Source of the DNA: CAYSPG01 sp964432885
GTDB taxonomy: Bacteria; Bacteroidota; Bacteroidia; AKYH767-A; OLB10
Assembly: GCA_964432885.1 (NCBI GenBank)
Contig: CAYSPG010000017.1
Coordinates: 8,785 to 72,784 of the forward strand
Direction of reading: 5' to 3'
DNA: 64,000 bases
Position numbers and translations under genes: made by a program
Notes under the pieces: generated by a model
What the model was told of the DNA's origin: nothing
Databases searched by the model: none
Seen by the model: the letters and a program-made list of their open reading frames with translations, nothing else
Part shown: positions 26,726 to 35,881 of the stretch, one piece after another
Position numbering within the stretch: position 1 is the first letter of the stretch
How the letters are laid out: each line of letters starts with the position of its first letter

Positions 26726-27573
26726 ACTTTTTTTTGAAAAACTTTTTTTTGTTTCTCTGTTTTATTATTTCCGAAATATCACAACATTTTTTTTTCGCGA
26801 AACATTTTCAACTAAGATGTTTTCAACATAAAAATGTTAATCGCTTTTTTTAGTTTGCGAAAACTTTTTAATAAAAAAAATTCTGCGTTTGTTTTTATTA
26901 AAAACATTTTTATTGAAATTTTCAGAGGAGAAAATAACTTTAAGCAAGAAAAAAATGATTACACTCAAAATTTTTATTTTAAAAAATAAGTTTTTCGTGC
27001 ATTTTTATTTTTCAAAACCGTTGTTAATTATTTTGCATTTGCACAAAAAAAATTTCCTAAAATGACGTTAGCGTAACAAAAAGTTTAATGATTTTTTGAT
27101 TTTAAAAATCCTTGTTTCAAAAAAGTTTCACTATTTTTTTTTGTTTCATCAACCAAAAAAAATTATTGTTAGCACTTTTTTTTGTCAACAAATACGCTAT
27201 TTTTTTTAATGCAATAAAAGGCAATTGGAATCTCACCAAATTTTGCAATGGTTATTTCCGTAATTAAAAAAGGTTTTGGTATGATAGAATTTGTAGTAAC
27301 CGAAAAAAATTATTTTATTTTTTTCTTTCATATCATTCAAGCAAATCAAATGTTGCGTTGTAGATTAAAATTGATTTTTAAAAAGGCTCTAAGTGGTTGC
27401 TTTTTTTATTTCCTTACTTAACCTAAAATATTTAGTTCGTAGTTTGATTGGTTCAGCTATTTCAGGTGTTTAAGTAAACCCTTCTTTGACGCAATGCATA
27501 ATGACCATACCAACAGTTCAAGTCCAACATTTGGTTTTCATTGTAGAGAAGCGCCTTTTACTATCTTCGCGCC
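26726..27573. other. 848-bp AT-rich non-coding spacer with many homopolymer runs
   Basis: This is the longest gene-free stretch of the window, between the divergent SPT-like gene and bamD. It is visibly richer in A and T than its surroundings, with many runs of seven or more A or T. I see no convincing ORF, tRNA or DnaA-box cluster. The bamD promoter lies at its right edge. The SPT-like gene should also be driven from here, but no consensus element precedes its ATG. Confidence 0.6.
27541..27569 (+). promoter_or_regulatory. Promoter of the bamD-rpoZ-coaBC-porD operon
   Basis: A TTG at 27541-27543 and TATCTTCG at 27562-27569, separated by 18 bases, fit the Bacteroidota TTG-N17-20-TAnnTTTG promoter. 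The -7 box ends 4 nt before the ATG, which predicts a leaderless transcript. Confidence 0.6.
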
Positions 27574-28428
27574 ATGTTTTCAAAAAAAGGCTCGTGGAGC
27601 ATATATATTATAGTATCTGCATTGTTGCTTTCGTCATGCCAAAAGCGCATTGTGCTTAAGGAACATAATTTTAAAGGCCGCTTTAACCGTGTTGCCAAAA
27701 GCACCGATATGGAAATGAAGTACAAAGCGGCTATGATATATTTTGATAAAAAGAAGTACTACAACGCATTGCAATTGTTTGAAGAACTTATACCTATATA
27801 TAAAGGTTCGGGAAAAGCAGAAAGTATATACTATTATTATAGCCTTTGTTATTATAACACCAGCGATTACATTAGTGCAGCATATCACTTTAGCAACTTT
27901 GCACAAACTTTTCCTAGTAGCCCCCATGCCGAAGATGCACTTTATTATAATGCATATTGTTATTATTTAGATGCACCTGAGTCAAGTTTGGATCAACAAA
28001 GTTCGGTTGACGCCATTAAGCAGTTTCAGCTATTTGCAAACCGCTACCCCAATAGCCAGCGCCTTGCCGACTGTAACAAATATATAGACGAACTGCGCTT
28101 TAAACTGGAAACCAAAGCTTATGATAATGCACGCTTATATTATAAGATGCAGGATTATAAATCTGCTGTGGTAGCACTTGGTAATGTGGTAAAAGACTTT
28201 CCAGCTACCATATATCGGCAAGAATGCCTATTTTTGATGCTTAAATCTGCCTACCTTTATGCAGGCAATAGCATTGAAACAAAAAAAGAAGAACGATATA
28301 AAAATGCTGTTGAGCACTACGCAAAATTAATGGAGGCATTTCCTGAATCGCGCTATAAAAAAGATGCAGAGAAATTAATGGAAGAAATAAATTACAAATT
28401 GGCTGCTTACACAACAAAAAACGGATAA
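27574..28428 (+). CDS. bamD: Outer membrane protein assembly lipoprotein BamD (YfiO)
   Basis: BamD is the essential lipoprotein partner of BamA that inserts beta-barrel proteins into the outer membrane. The 284-residue protein has a lipobox (ALLLSSC, Cys about residue 22). Five or so TPR-like repeats of the YfiO type follow: MKYKAAMIYFDKKKYYNALQ, YNTSDYISAAYHFSNFAQTFP, VDAIKQFQLFANRYPNS and YKNAVEHYAKLMEAFPESRY. The length is typical. It is the first gene of the conserved Bacteroidota bamD-rpoZ-coaBC-porD unit, whose order supports the identification. Its promoter box abuts the start codon. Confidence 0.92.
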   Translation: MFSKKGSWSIYIIVSALLLSSCQKRIVLKEHNFKGRFNRVAKSTDMEMKYKAAMIYFDKKKYYNALQLFEELIPIYKGSGKAESIYYYYSLCYYNTSDYISAAYHFSNFAQTFPSSPHAEDALYYNAYCYYLDAPESSLDQQSSVDAIKQFQLFANRYPNSQRLADCNKYIDELRFKLETKAYDNARLYYKMQDYKSAVVALGNVVKDFPATIYRQECLFLMLKSAYLYAGNSIETKKEERYKNAVEHYAKLMEAFPESRYKKDAEKLMEEINYKLAAYTTKNG

Positions 28429-28448
28429 CATATTTACATCACTATAAA

Positions 28449-28787
28449 ATGGAGAACTTAAACAAAAACGTATCGCATACCACAATTACCCGCGATATGA
28501 TTGATTTTGAAAAAGACACACAAAACATTTATGAAAGTTTGGTTGTAATTGCTCGCAGAGCCAACCATATCTCAGCAAATATTAGAGAAGAATTGCACGA
28601 TAAGCTAAGCGAATTCTCTCCTTCAACCGACACCTTGGATGAAGTATTTGAAAACCGCGAACAAATAGAAATTTCAAAGTATTACGAGCGATTGCCTAAA
28701 TCAACGTTGGTAGCAGTACAGGAGTTTTTAGACGGAAAAATTTATTTCCGTAATCCTGTTAAAGAAGAAGCCGGGAACAAAGCCTGA
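28449..28787 (+). CDS. rpoZ: RNA polymerase omega subunit (Bacteroidota type)
   Basis: This 112-residue protein matches the small Rpb6/omega-like family of Bacteroidota. It has TTITRDMIDFEKDTQNIYES, followed by the conserved VVIARRANHISANIREELHDKL helix, equivalent to the 'ARRA' region of omega that contacts the beta' subunit. Omega aids assembly of beta' into the polymerase. The C-terminus includes a conserved KYYERLPKSTLVAVQEFLDGKIYFRNP stretch. It sits between bamD (20-bp gap) and coaBC (6-bp gap), its usual position in the phylum. Sequence similarity to proteobacterial omega is low; the call rests on motif and synteny. Confidence 0.85.
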   Translation: MENLNKNVSHTTITRDMIDFEKDTQNIYESLVVIARRANHISANIREELHDKLSEFSPSTDTLDEVFENREQIEISKYYERLPKSTLVAVQEFLDGKIYFRNPVKEEAGNKA

Positions 28788-28793
28788 TAAATC

Positions 28794-29999
28794 ATGTTGC
28801 AGGGAAAAAAAATCCTGCTTGGTGTAACAGGAAGCATTGCTGCTTATAAAACACCTGAATTGGTAAGGCACCTAATTAAAAAAGGTGCCGAAGTAAAAGT
28901 TATTACAACACCTTCAGCATCTGATTTTGTTTCAGAGCTTGTGTTAAGCACTGTTTCTAAAAACAAAATTTTTACATCCTTTTACAATCAAAACAAAACC
29001 CAGTGGCATAACCATGTTGAATTAGGTCTTTGGTGTGATTTGTTTTTGGTGGCACCGGCATCTGCTAATACAATTGCGAAATTTGCTTCGGGCATTTGCG
29101 ATAATTTGCTTACAGCCACCTTTCTTTCATGCCGGTCAAAAGTGATTATGGCGCCTGCAATGGATGTGGATATGTACAGGCACTTTACAACAAAAGAGAA
29201 TATTTTTTTGCTTGAAGAAAATGGAATCTCATTTATTGGCCCTGATAAAGGTGAACTTGCCAGCGGACTTGAAGGCGAAGGCCGAATGTGCGAACCCGAA
29301 ACAATTGTTGGTGTTATCGAAAATCTTTTTTCGAATAACCTTTCTTTAAAAGGAAAAAAAGCACTTGTTACTGCCGGCCCTACTTTTGAAGCTATTGACC
29401 CGGTTCGTTTCATAGGAAATCATTCGTCAGGTAAAATGGGAGTTGCCATTGCCAATGAACTTTGTGACCGCGGTGCACAGGTTACCTTAATTACAGGTCC
29501 TGGGGTTAACACAAGTAAGGTTAATTCGCAAGTAAAAAAAATTAGTGTGATAGCAGCTTCAGATATGTTAAAAGCCTGCAATAAGTATTTTAAAGATGCC
29601 AACGTTACTATTATGGCCGCTGCAGTGGCCGATTTTACTCCCACACATGTTGCCTCTAAAAAAATAAAAAAAGCTGATAGTAGTAACCTGAATCTTGAAC
29701 TAAAACCTACCGTTGACATACTTGCTACTCTTGGAAAACAAAAGCAAAAAAAACAATTGCTTGTTGGTTTTGCATTGGAAACTAATAACGAAACCGAAAA
29801 CGCAATAAAAAAATTAAAAAATAAAAACCTCGATTTCATCGTTCTTAATTCCATGCAGGACAAAGGAGCCACCTTTAACTCAGACTATAATAAGATTACC
29901 ATCATTGACAAAAACAAAAAGGCCACCGCTTTTGACTTAAAGCCCAAAGAACAGGTTGCTACTGATATTGTAAACAAAATAATTACCTTGATGCAATGA
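28794..29999 (+). CDS. coaBC: Bifunctional phosphopantothenoylcysteine decarboxylase/synthetase
   Basis: CoaBC (Dfp) joins phosphopantothenate with cysteine using CTP and decarboxylates the product to phosphopantetheine, two steps of coenzyme A synthesis. The 401-residue protein has both halves. The N-terminal FMN flavoprotein CoaC includes LLGVTGSIAAYKTPELVRHL, the catalytic His in WHNHVELGLWCD, and APAMDVDMYRH with the PxMNxxMW-like motif. The C-terminal CoaB half starts near KGKKALVTAGPTFEAIDPVRF, with NHSSGKMG and AAVADFTP. It overlaps porD by 4 bases (ATGA), implying translational coupling. Complete and typical. Confidence 0.95.
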   Translation: MLQGKKILLGVTGSIAAYKTPELVRHLIKKGAEVKVITTPSASDFVSELVLSTVSKNKIFTSFYNQNKTQWHNHVELGLWCDLFLVAPASANTIAKFASGICDNLLTATFLSCRSKVIMAPAMDVDMYRHFTTKENIFLLEENGISFIGPDKGELASGLEGEGRMCEPETIVGVIENLFSNNLSLKGKKALVTAGPTFEAIDPVRFIGNHSSGKMGVAIANELCDRGAQVTLITGPGVNTSKVNSQVKKISVIAASDMLKACNKYFKDANVTIMAAAVADFTPTHVASKKIKKADSSNLNLELKPTVDILATLGKQKQKKQLLVGFALETNNETENAIKKLKNKNLDFIVLNSMQDKGATFNSDYNKITIIDKNKKATAFDLKPKEQVATDIVNKIITLMQ

Positions 30000-30892
30000 A
30001 CAAAAAAATTTTCTCTTTCCTTGTTTTCTTTATTCCGTTTGCTGCAATTGCACAGGAATTTAACTGTACGGTAAGTGTGATGGCACCGCAAATTCAAAAC
30101 ATTGACCAAAAAGTTTTTCAAACACTTCAGCAGGCTATTTATGAGTTTATGAATAACCAAAAATGGACAGGAGATAAATACCTAAACCAAGAGCGCATTG
30201 AATGGACAATTTTAATTACCGTAAGTGAGCGTATTTCAAACGATGAGTTTAAGGGGAGCATACAAGTGCAATCGCGCAGACCCATTTTTCAAACCTCGTA
30301 TAACTCGCCCTTGTTTAATTACAATGACGAAAATTTTCAATTTAAATATGTAGAGTTTCAGCCATTGGAGTTTAACGAAAGCGGAAGCAACCCAAACCTT
30401 ACTGCAGTGCTTGCATTTTATGCATATATAATTTTAGGAATTGATTACGATACTTTTTCGCTTAACGGGGGCGCGCAATATTTTGCAAAAGCGCAGCAAA
30501 TTGCAAGCAACATGCAAAGCGCGCAGGAAAATGGTTGGAAAGCGTTTGAAGGTACACGCAACCGCTACTGGCTTTCAGAAAACATAAACAACCCTGTGTT
30601 TAAACCTTATCATGAAATGATGTATAATTATCATAGGCAAGGGCTTGATGTAATGGCCAAGAAAAAAGAAGATGCATTAAGCGCCATAACCGAAAGCATT
30701 GAGTCGTTGCAAAGTGTACATCAGGAAAAACCCGGATCGGTTTTGTTTCAAACACTTTTTTATGCCAAGGCTGATGAACTTGTAAATATTTACAGCGGTG
30801 CTTTTCCTGAGATGAAAGTGCGCGCCAGCAACGTGCTTAATGAGATTGATCCCGCCAACTCATCAAAGTATTCTAAAATTTTAGGGAATTAA
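29996..30892 (+). CDS. porD: DUF4835 / PorD-like type IX secretion protein
   Basis: This 298-residue exported protein has a signal peptide (residues 1-20, ending AAIAQ). It contains the DUF4835 hallmarks: NCTVSVMAPQIQNIDQKVFQTL near the mature N-terminus, FMNNQKWTGDKY, the FQFKYVEFQPLEFNES block and AFYAYIILGIDYDTFSLNGG. The family is annotated as PorD of the T9SS from genetic evidence in Porphyromonas; its precise role is unclear. Context fits: it follows coaBC with a 4-bp overlap, as in most Bacteroidota. The recN gene that commonly follows is not present; a YfhO-like gene comes next. Confidence 0.85.
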   Translation: MNKKIFSFLVFFIPFAAIAQEFNCTVSVMAPQIQNIDQKVFQTLQQAIYEFMNNQKWTGDKYLNQERIEWTILITVSERISNDEFKGSIQVQSRRPIFQTSYNSPLFNYNDENFQFKYVEFQPLEFNESGSNPNLTAVLAFYAYIILGIDYDTFSLNGGAQYFAKAQQIASNMQSAQENGWKAFEGTRNRYWLSENINNPVFKPYHEMMYNYHRQGLDVMAKKKEDALSAITESIESLQSVHQEKPGSVLFQTLFYAKADELVNIYSGAFPEMKVRASNVLNEIDPANSSKYSKILGN

Positions 30893-30952
30893 TAGTAGGT
30901 TAAAGTAATGTTGATTTTAGACGGCACAAAATCGTCATCATTTTCAATTTCC

Positions 30953-30960
30953 TACATTCG
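30953..30960 (+). promoter_or_regulatory. -7 element TACATTCG upstream of the YfhO-like gene
   Basis: TACATTCG (TAnnTTYG type) lies 21 nt upstream of the ATG at 30982. No TTG -33 box is evident. Confidence 0.4.
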
Positions 30961-30981
30961 CAAGCAAATAAAATTTGCTTT

Positions 30982-33384
30982 ATGAACTTTAAAAAATTCA
31001 CCCCGCACTTTATTGCTATCGGCATTTTTCTTGCGCTTACACTCATTTATTTTTCTCCGCTGCTAACCGGTAAATCGCTACAACAGCATGATATTGCCCA
31101 GTGGACGGGAATGAGCAAAGAGATTCAGGATTTCAGAGACAAGTACCACACCGAACCTTTGTGGACAGGCGCTATGTTTAGTGGAATGCCTGCTTACCAG
31201 ATTTCGGTTTTGTATCCTGCCAATTTGATGCAGTATGTAAACGATGTTTTGTTTTTCTTTTTACCAACCCCTGCCTCGTACATTTTTTTATGCATGTTAA
31301 GTTTTTATTTATTGCTTATTGCTTTGCGTTTTGATTTCAGATTGGGTATTGCTGGTGCAATTGCCTTCGCTTTTTCATCTTATAACTTTGTAATACTTGT
31401 TGCAGGTCATAATTCAAAGGCGCATGCTATCGCGTTAATGCCGCTTGTTGTGGCAGGTGTTATTCTTGCTTTTCGCAATAAAATTTTATTTGGCTCAGCG
31501 CTAACGGCCATTGCACTGTCACTTCAGCTATACGCAAACCATTTACAAATCACTTATTATTTGTTCATCACCATTTTAGTTTTAGTAATTGCATTTTTAG
31601 TGGATGCCATTTATAAAAAGAAAATTGTTGACTTTGTAAAAGCAGGTGCAGCGCTTGCAATTGCAGCAGTGTTAGCCATTTTACCTAACACAACAAGTTT
31701 ATGGGCAACCTATGATTATGGAAAAGACAGCACACGCGGCCAGTCGGAACTAACAGAGAAAAAAATTTCTACAGGCTTGGATAAGGATTATGCTTTTAGT
31801 TACAGCTACGGAATTTCTGAAACATTTACATTGCTTATTCCTCGTTTTCACGGAGGAGCTTCTGTAGGACCATTGTCAGAATCATCAGCAACCTACAAAG
31901 CATTGCTCGATAACAATGTTCCGCAACAACAAGCTAAAGGGTTTATTGAATCAGTGCCCATGTATTTTGGCAACATGCGTTCAACTGCAGGACCACCTTA
32001 TGCCGGTGCATTGGTGTGTTTTTTATTTGTTGCAGGATTAATACTTATAAAAGGGCCGGAAAAATGGTGGCTGGCTGTTGCCACTGTGCTTTCGTTTATG
32101 CTTGCATGGGGTAGTAATTTTGAAACCTTCAATACTTTTTTCTTTAATTATTTTCCGGGTTATAATAAATTTCGTGCAGTAAGTATGTGTTTGGTGATTG
32201 CGCAATTTACCATGCCGCTGCTTGCATTACTTGCTTTGCAACAAGCACTTGATAAAAAAATAAAACAAGACGACATTCTTAAAGCATTAAAAATTTCTCT
32301 TTACACAGTTGGCGGAATTTGCTTGGCGCTAAGTATTATGCCAGGTTTGTTTATGGATTTTAGTTCGCAAAGCGATGAACAGTTAAAACAATATTCGTGG
32401 TTAATAAGCGCCATTAAAGAAGACCGAGAGAGTGCTGTTCGCATTGATGCTTTCCGCTCACTGTTTTTTATTGGTGTCGGATTTTTAGTGTTGTTTTATT
32501 TTCTGAAAAATAAAATTAAGTTGCAATATGTTTACATTTCGCTTATTGCAATTTTCTTAATTGACTTATGGCCTGTTGCCAAACGTTATTTGAATGATGA
32601 CCGCTTTGTTGCAAAAACAAAAACCGTAAAACCATTTGAACCCACTGAAGCCGATTTGCAAATTCAGGCCGACAAGGAACCAGGCTTTCGTGTAATGAAT
32701 ACTTCTGTTGATGTTTTTAATGATGCATCCACTTCGTATTTTCATCGTTCCATTGGCGGGTATCACGGTGCCAAACTTAAACGCTACCAAGAGTTAATCG
32801 AAAACCAAATAGCAAATAACAACATTAATGTGTTGAATATGCTTAACACAAAATATATTATTGGAAGAGGAAAAGAAGGCGAGCCACCGCAAGCGCAATA
32901 CAATCCGGGCGCATGTGGCGCGGCATGGTTTGTAAACGATTATAAAATTGTTGCCAATGCTGACGAAGAAATAAAAGCCCTCGACAAATTTGAACCCAAA
33001 CAAACTGCATTTATTGACAAACGTTTTGAATCAACATTAAATAATTTTAAACCAACACCTGATTCTACAGCATCAATAAAATTAACGGAGTATATTTCCA
33101 ACCACCTCACGTACCAAAGTCAATCAACAACAGAGCAGCTTGCAATTTTTTCAGAGATATATTATGACAAAGGATGGAATGTGTATGTTGATGGAGCGAA
33201 AGCGGATTATGTGCGCGCCAATTATGTTTTGCGTGCAATGAAAGTTCCGGCAGGCAATCATAAAATAGAATGGAAGTTTGAACCATTGGTTTACTCAACA
33301 GGTGAAAAAATTTCGATGGCGGGTTCTATCATTTTACTTTTGTTTTTTGGAACATCAGTTTATTCAGAAATAAAAAAGAAATAA
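30982..33384 (+). CDS. YfhO-family polytopic membrane protein
   Basis: This 800-residue protein has a GT-C-like layout. An N-terminal membrane helix (HFIAIGIFLALTLIYFSPLL) is followed by an extracytoplasmic loop and about ten further hydrophobic helices (for example YIFLCMLSFYLLLIALRF, FAFSSYNFVILVAGHNSKA and VAGLILIKG). A soluble C-terminal domain (about 530-770) follows, with a last helix at the end. The YfhO family is linked to glycosylation or modification of cell-surface polymers such as teichoic acids in Firmicutes. Here it heads a second glycan set (GT, epimerase, AsnB), suggesting transfer of a sugar outside the inner membrane. The exact reaction is unknown. Confidence 0.85.
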   Translation: MNFKKFTPHFIAIGIFLALTLIYFSPLLTGKSLQQHDIAQWTGMSKEIQDFRDKYHTEPLWTGAMFSGMPAYQISVLYPANLMQYVNDVLFFFLPTPASYIFLCMLSFYLLLIALRFDFRLGIAGAIAFAFSSYNFVILVAGHNSKAHAIALMPLVVAGVILAFRNKILFGSALTAIALSLQLYANHLQITYYLFITILVLVIAFLVDAIYKKKIVDFVKAGAALAIAAVLAILPNTTSLWATYDYGKDSTRGQSELTEKKISTGLDKDYAFSYSYGISETFTLLIPRFHGGASVGPLSESSATYKALLDNNVPQQQAKGFIESVPMYFGNMRSTAGPPYAGALVCFLFVAGLILIKGPEKWWLAVATVLSFMLAWGSNFETFNTFFFNYFPGYNKFRAVSMCLVIAQFTMPLLALLALQQALDKKIKQDDILKALKISLYTVGGICLALSIMPGLFMDFSSQSDEQLKQYSWLISAIKEDRESAVRIDAFRSLFFIGVGFLVLFYFLKNKIKLQYVYISLIAIFLIDLWPVAKRYLNDDRFVAKTKTVKPFEPTEADLQIQADKEPGFRVMNTSVDVFNDASTSYFHRSIGGYHGAKLKRYQELIENQIANNNINVLNMLNTKYIIGRGKEGEPPQAQYNPGACGAAWFVNDYKIVANADEEIKALDKFEPKQTAFIDKRFESTLNNFKPTPDSTASIKLTEYISNHLTYQSQSTTEQLAIFSEIYYDKGWNVYVDGAKADYVRANYVLRAMKVPAGNHKIEWKFEPLVYSTGEKISMAGSIILLLFFGTSVYSEIKKK

Positions 33385-33397
33385 CTCAATTGAGTTT

Positions 33398-34690
33398 GTG
33401 TCAAAAAAACTACTCATCATCACATACTACTGGCCACCAAGTGGCGGTGCAGGTGTACAGCGTTGGCTAAAGTTTGTAAAGTACTTGCGGGAATTTGAAT
33501 GGGAGCCTGTAGTTTATACAGTTGCCAATGGTGAGTTTCCGGAAATTGATAATTCGCTTGAAAAAGATATTCCTGAAAACATTACGGTACTTAAACAGCC
33601 TACATGGGAACCCTACAATTTTTATAAAATTTTTATTGGCAGAAAAAAAAACGAAAAAATTCACGCTGGATTTTTAACTGAAAAGAAAAAAATAGGATTA
33701 CTGCAAAACATTGCAGTGTGGATACGCGGAAATATTTTTATTCCCGATGCCAGAATGTTTTGGATAAAGCCCTCTGTAAAATTTCTCCAATCGTATCTTT
33801 CAAAAAATAAAGTGGATGCAATGGTTTCAACGGGGCCGCCACACAGTTGCCATTTAATTGCACTTGCATTAAAAAACAAAATGGGAATAAAATGGCTTGC
33901 CGACTTCCGCGACCCTTGGACTAATATTGATTTTTATAAAGACTTAAAACTTACCTCATGGGCTGATAAAAAACACCAGCGATTGGAAAAGGAGGTAGTT
34001 GCCAAAGCCGATTGTGTGTTGACAATTGGTAAGACCATGCAGGAAGAATTTGCAAAGCAATTTAACCGCAACATTGAATTAATAACAAATGGTTTTGATG
34101 AGGAAGATATTTCTGAGGAAAAAGTGTTGGATAAAAAATTCTCAATAGCGCACATTGGTACTATGGTAAAAACGCGTAACCCGGTTGTGCTTTGGAAATC
34201 ATTAAGTGATTTGATAAAAGAAGGACATGAAATAAAAAATAATCTTGAGTTGAAATTGGTTGGTAAAGTTGATTATGTTGCTCAACAAAGTATTGAAGAG
34301 TTTGGCCTTACACAATTTGTAAATCGAATAGATTATATGACACACGATGAAGTGACTCGTGTGCAACAGCAATCACAAATTCTTTTGCTCATTGTAAACA
34401 ATACTCCCAATGCAAAAGGCGTTATAACCGGAAAAATATTTGAATACCTTCTTGCCAAACGCCCTGTAATTTGTATTGGCCCTGTTGATGGCGATGCTGC
34501 GCATGTAATAAACGAAACCAATGCAGGAGAGGTTGTAAATTATGATGACACAAAAAAAATGAAAGCTATACTTTTGCAGTACTATCAATTGTTTAAAGTT
34601 GGCAAATTAAATTCAGAAAGCAAAAACGTAGAAAAATACTCGCGCAAAAACTTAACAAAACAACTATCCAACATCCTCAACAAACTTTAA
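33398..34690 (+). CDS. Glycosyltransferase, GT4-like
   Basis: This 430-residue protein starts with GTG 13 bases after the YfhO gene. The opening LLIITYYWPPSGGAGVQRWLKFVKYL is the nucleotide-sugar transferase N-terminus common in Bacteroidota surface-glycan clusters. Next come MVSTGPPHSCHLIALALK and WLADFRDPWTNIDF, then a donor domain with ELITNGFDEEDI, IAHIGTMVKTRNP, ELKLVGKVD and a GKIFEYLLAKRPVICIGP segment, equivalent to the EX7E region. No membrane helix is seen. Donor and acceptor unknown. It is probably co-transcribed with the flanking genes. Confidence 0.88.
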   Translation: MSKKLLIITYYWPPSGGAGVQRWLKFVKYLREFEWEPVVYTVANGEFPEIDNSLEKDIPENITVLKQPTWEPYNFYKIFIGRKKNEKIHAGFLTEKKKIGLLQNIAVWIRGNIFIPDARMFWIKPSVKFLQSYLSKNKVDAMVSTGPPHSCHLIALALKNKMGIKWLADFRDPWTNIDFYKDLKLTSWADKKHQRLEKEVVAKADCVLTIGKTMQEEFAKQFNRNIELITNGFDEEDISEEKVLDKKFSIAHIGTMVKTRNPVVLWKSLSDLIKEGHEIKNNLELKLVGKVDYVAQQSIEEFGLTQFVNRIDYMTHDEVTRVQQQSQILLLIVNNTPNAKGVITGKIFEYLLAKRPVICIGPVDGDAAHVINETNAGEVVNYDDTKKMKAILLQYYQLFKVGKLNSESKNVEKYSRKNLTKQLSNILNKL

Positions 34691-34709
34691 ACTTCAAACT
34701 TGAAACTTC
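34682..34709. repeat. Perfect-register heptamer array spanning a gene junction
   Basis: Four consecutive 7-mers: AAACTTT, AAACTTC, AAACTTG, AAACTTC. The array contains both the TAA stop of the glycosyltransferase (34688-34690) and the TTG start of the epimerase gene (34700). It is the cleanest of the heptamer arrays in the window. Confidence 0.8.
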
Positions 34710-35848
34710 TAACAGTCATCGGTGCTCGTCCGCAAATTATAAAAGCTGCTGCTTTAAGCAGAGCTATAAAAAATTCATTTGCTAATGTGATTGACGAAAT
34801 TATTGTTCACACAGGCCAGCATTATGACGAAAACATGTCTAAAGTTTTTTTTGCAGAACTGGAGATTCCAAAGGAAAATCACAACTTAAATGTTGGCAGT
34901 GGCTCACATGCATACCAAACAGCAGAAATAACAAGCAAACTCGAAAATATTTTATTGGACGAAAAACCAAATGCAGTTGTGTTGTATGGCGATACCAACT
35001 CAACGCTTGCAGGCGCATTGGCTGCAAGCAAAATGCATATTCCTGTTGTGCACATTGAAGCCGGCATGCGGTCCTTCAACAAAAACATGCCTGAGGAAAT
35101 AAACCGCATTTGCTGCGACCATGTCTCTACCTTATTGTTTTCTCCAACCGAAACAGGAGTAAAAAATTTAGTAAAAGAAGGGTTTAAGAAAAATGCAACA
35201 CCGCCATTTTCAATAGATAATCCAAAAGTTTATCACAGTGGTGATGTTATGTTTGACAACAGCCTTTTTTTTAAATCTAAAGCTGAACGTAACTCAAAAA
35301 TTCTGCAGCAAAATAATTTAGAAAAAGAAAAATTTGCTTTGGTTACTGTTCACCGCGATTCGAATACAGATGTAAAAGAAAACCTGAATAATTTATTCAG
35401 AGCATTTCACGAAATTTCATCAGAAGAAAAAATAACGTTTGTAATTCCTTTGCATCCGCGAACAAAAAAAATGTTGCCCCAGCAATTGGAACCACGTTTG
35501 CTAAAAGCTGTGGAAAAAAATCCATTTATAAAAATTATTGAGCCTGTATCGTTTTTAGATATGATTATGCTTGAGGCTAATTGTAAATTGATATTGACAG
35601 ATAGTGGTGGCGTACAGAAAGAAAGTTATTTTTTTCAGAAGCCCTGTGTTATTTTACGCACCGAAACCGAGTGGGTTGAATTGGTAAAACAAGGTACGGC
35701 CATTATTTGCGGTGCCAATAAAACAAAAATTAAAAATTCCTATAAAAAACTTTCCGAAAATAAATCGTTGCAGTTTCCTGAAATTTTTGGCGATGGAAAG
35801 GCAGCTGAATTTATTTGCCATGAGATATTAAAAAACTTTAATCAATAA
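34700..35848 (+). CDS. UDP-sugar 2-epimerase, WbpI-like
   Basis: This 382-residue epimerase starts with TTG inside a 7-bp repeat array. It is homologous to WecB (HTGQHYDENMSKVFF, YGDTNSTLAGALAA, HIEAGMRSFNKNMPEEINR). However, the opening VIGARPQIIKAAALSRAI and the C-terminal TDSGGVQKESYFFQKPCVILR with TETEWVEL are typical of WbpI/WlbD enzymes. Those act on UDP-2,3-diacetamido-2,3-dideoxyglucuronate, giving the mannuronate form found in some O-antigens. A glutamine amidotransferase gene follows, as in clusters making amidated uronates. No other genes of that sugar pathway lie here, so the substrate is inferred. Confidence 0.85.
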   Translation: MKLLTVIGARPQIIKAAALSRAIKNSFANVIDEIIVHTGQHYDENMSKVFFAELEIPKENHNLNVGSGSHAYQTAEITSKLENILLDEKPNAVVLYGDTNSTLAGALAASKMHIPVVHIEAGMRSFNKNMPEEINRICCDHVSTLLFSPTETGVKNLVKEGFKKNATPPFSIDNPKVYHSGDVMFDNSLFFKSKAERNSKILQQNNLEKEKFALVTVHRDSNTDVKENLNNLFRAFHEISSEEKITFVIPLHPRTKKMLPQQLEPRLLKAVEKNPFIKIIEPVSFLDMIMLEANCKLILTDSGGVQKESYFFQKPCVILRTETEWVELVKQGTAIICGANKTKIKNSYKKLSENKSLQFPEIFGDGKAAEFICHEILKNFNQ

Positions 35849-35881
35849 CTTTTTTCCTTTAGGTGCTTTTAAATAAATGTA

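Noticed and set aside
26726..27573. Replication origin in the AT-rich spacer
   Set aside because: No cluster of TTATCCACA-type DnaA boxes was found, and no dnaA, dnaN or gidA neighbours are present.
17053..35848. The two UDP-sugar 2-epimerases as a recent gene duplication
   Set aside because: They differ in diagnostic motifs (VGTRPNFIKI and IQEETTF versus IGARPQIIKA and VQKESYFF) and belong to different subfamilies.
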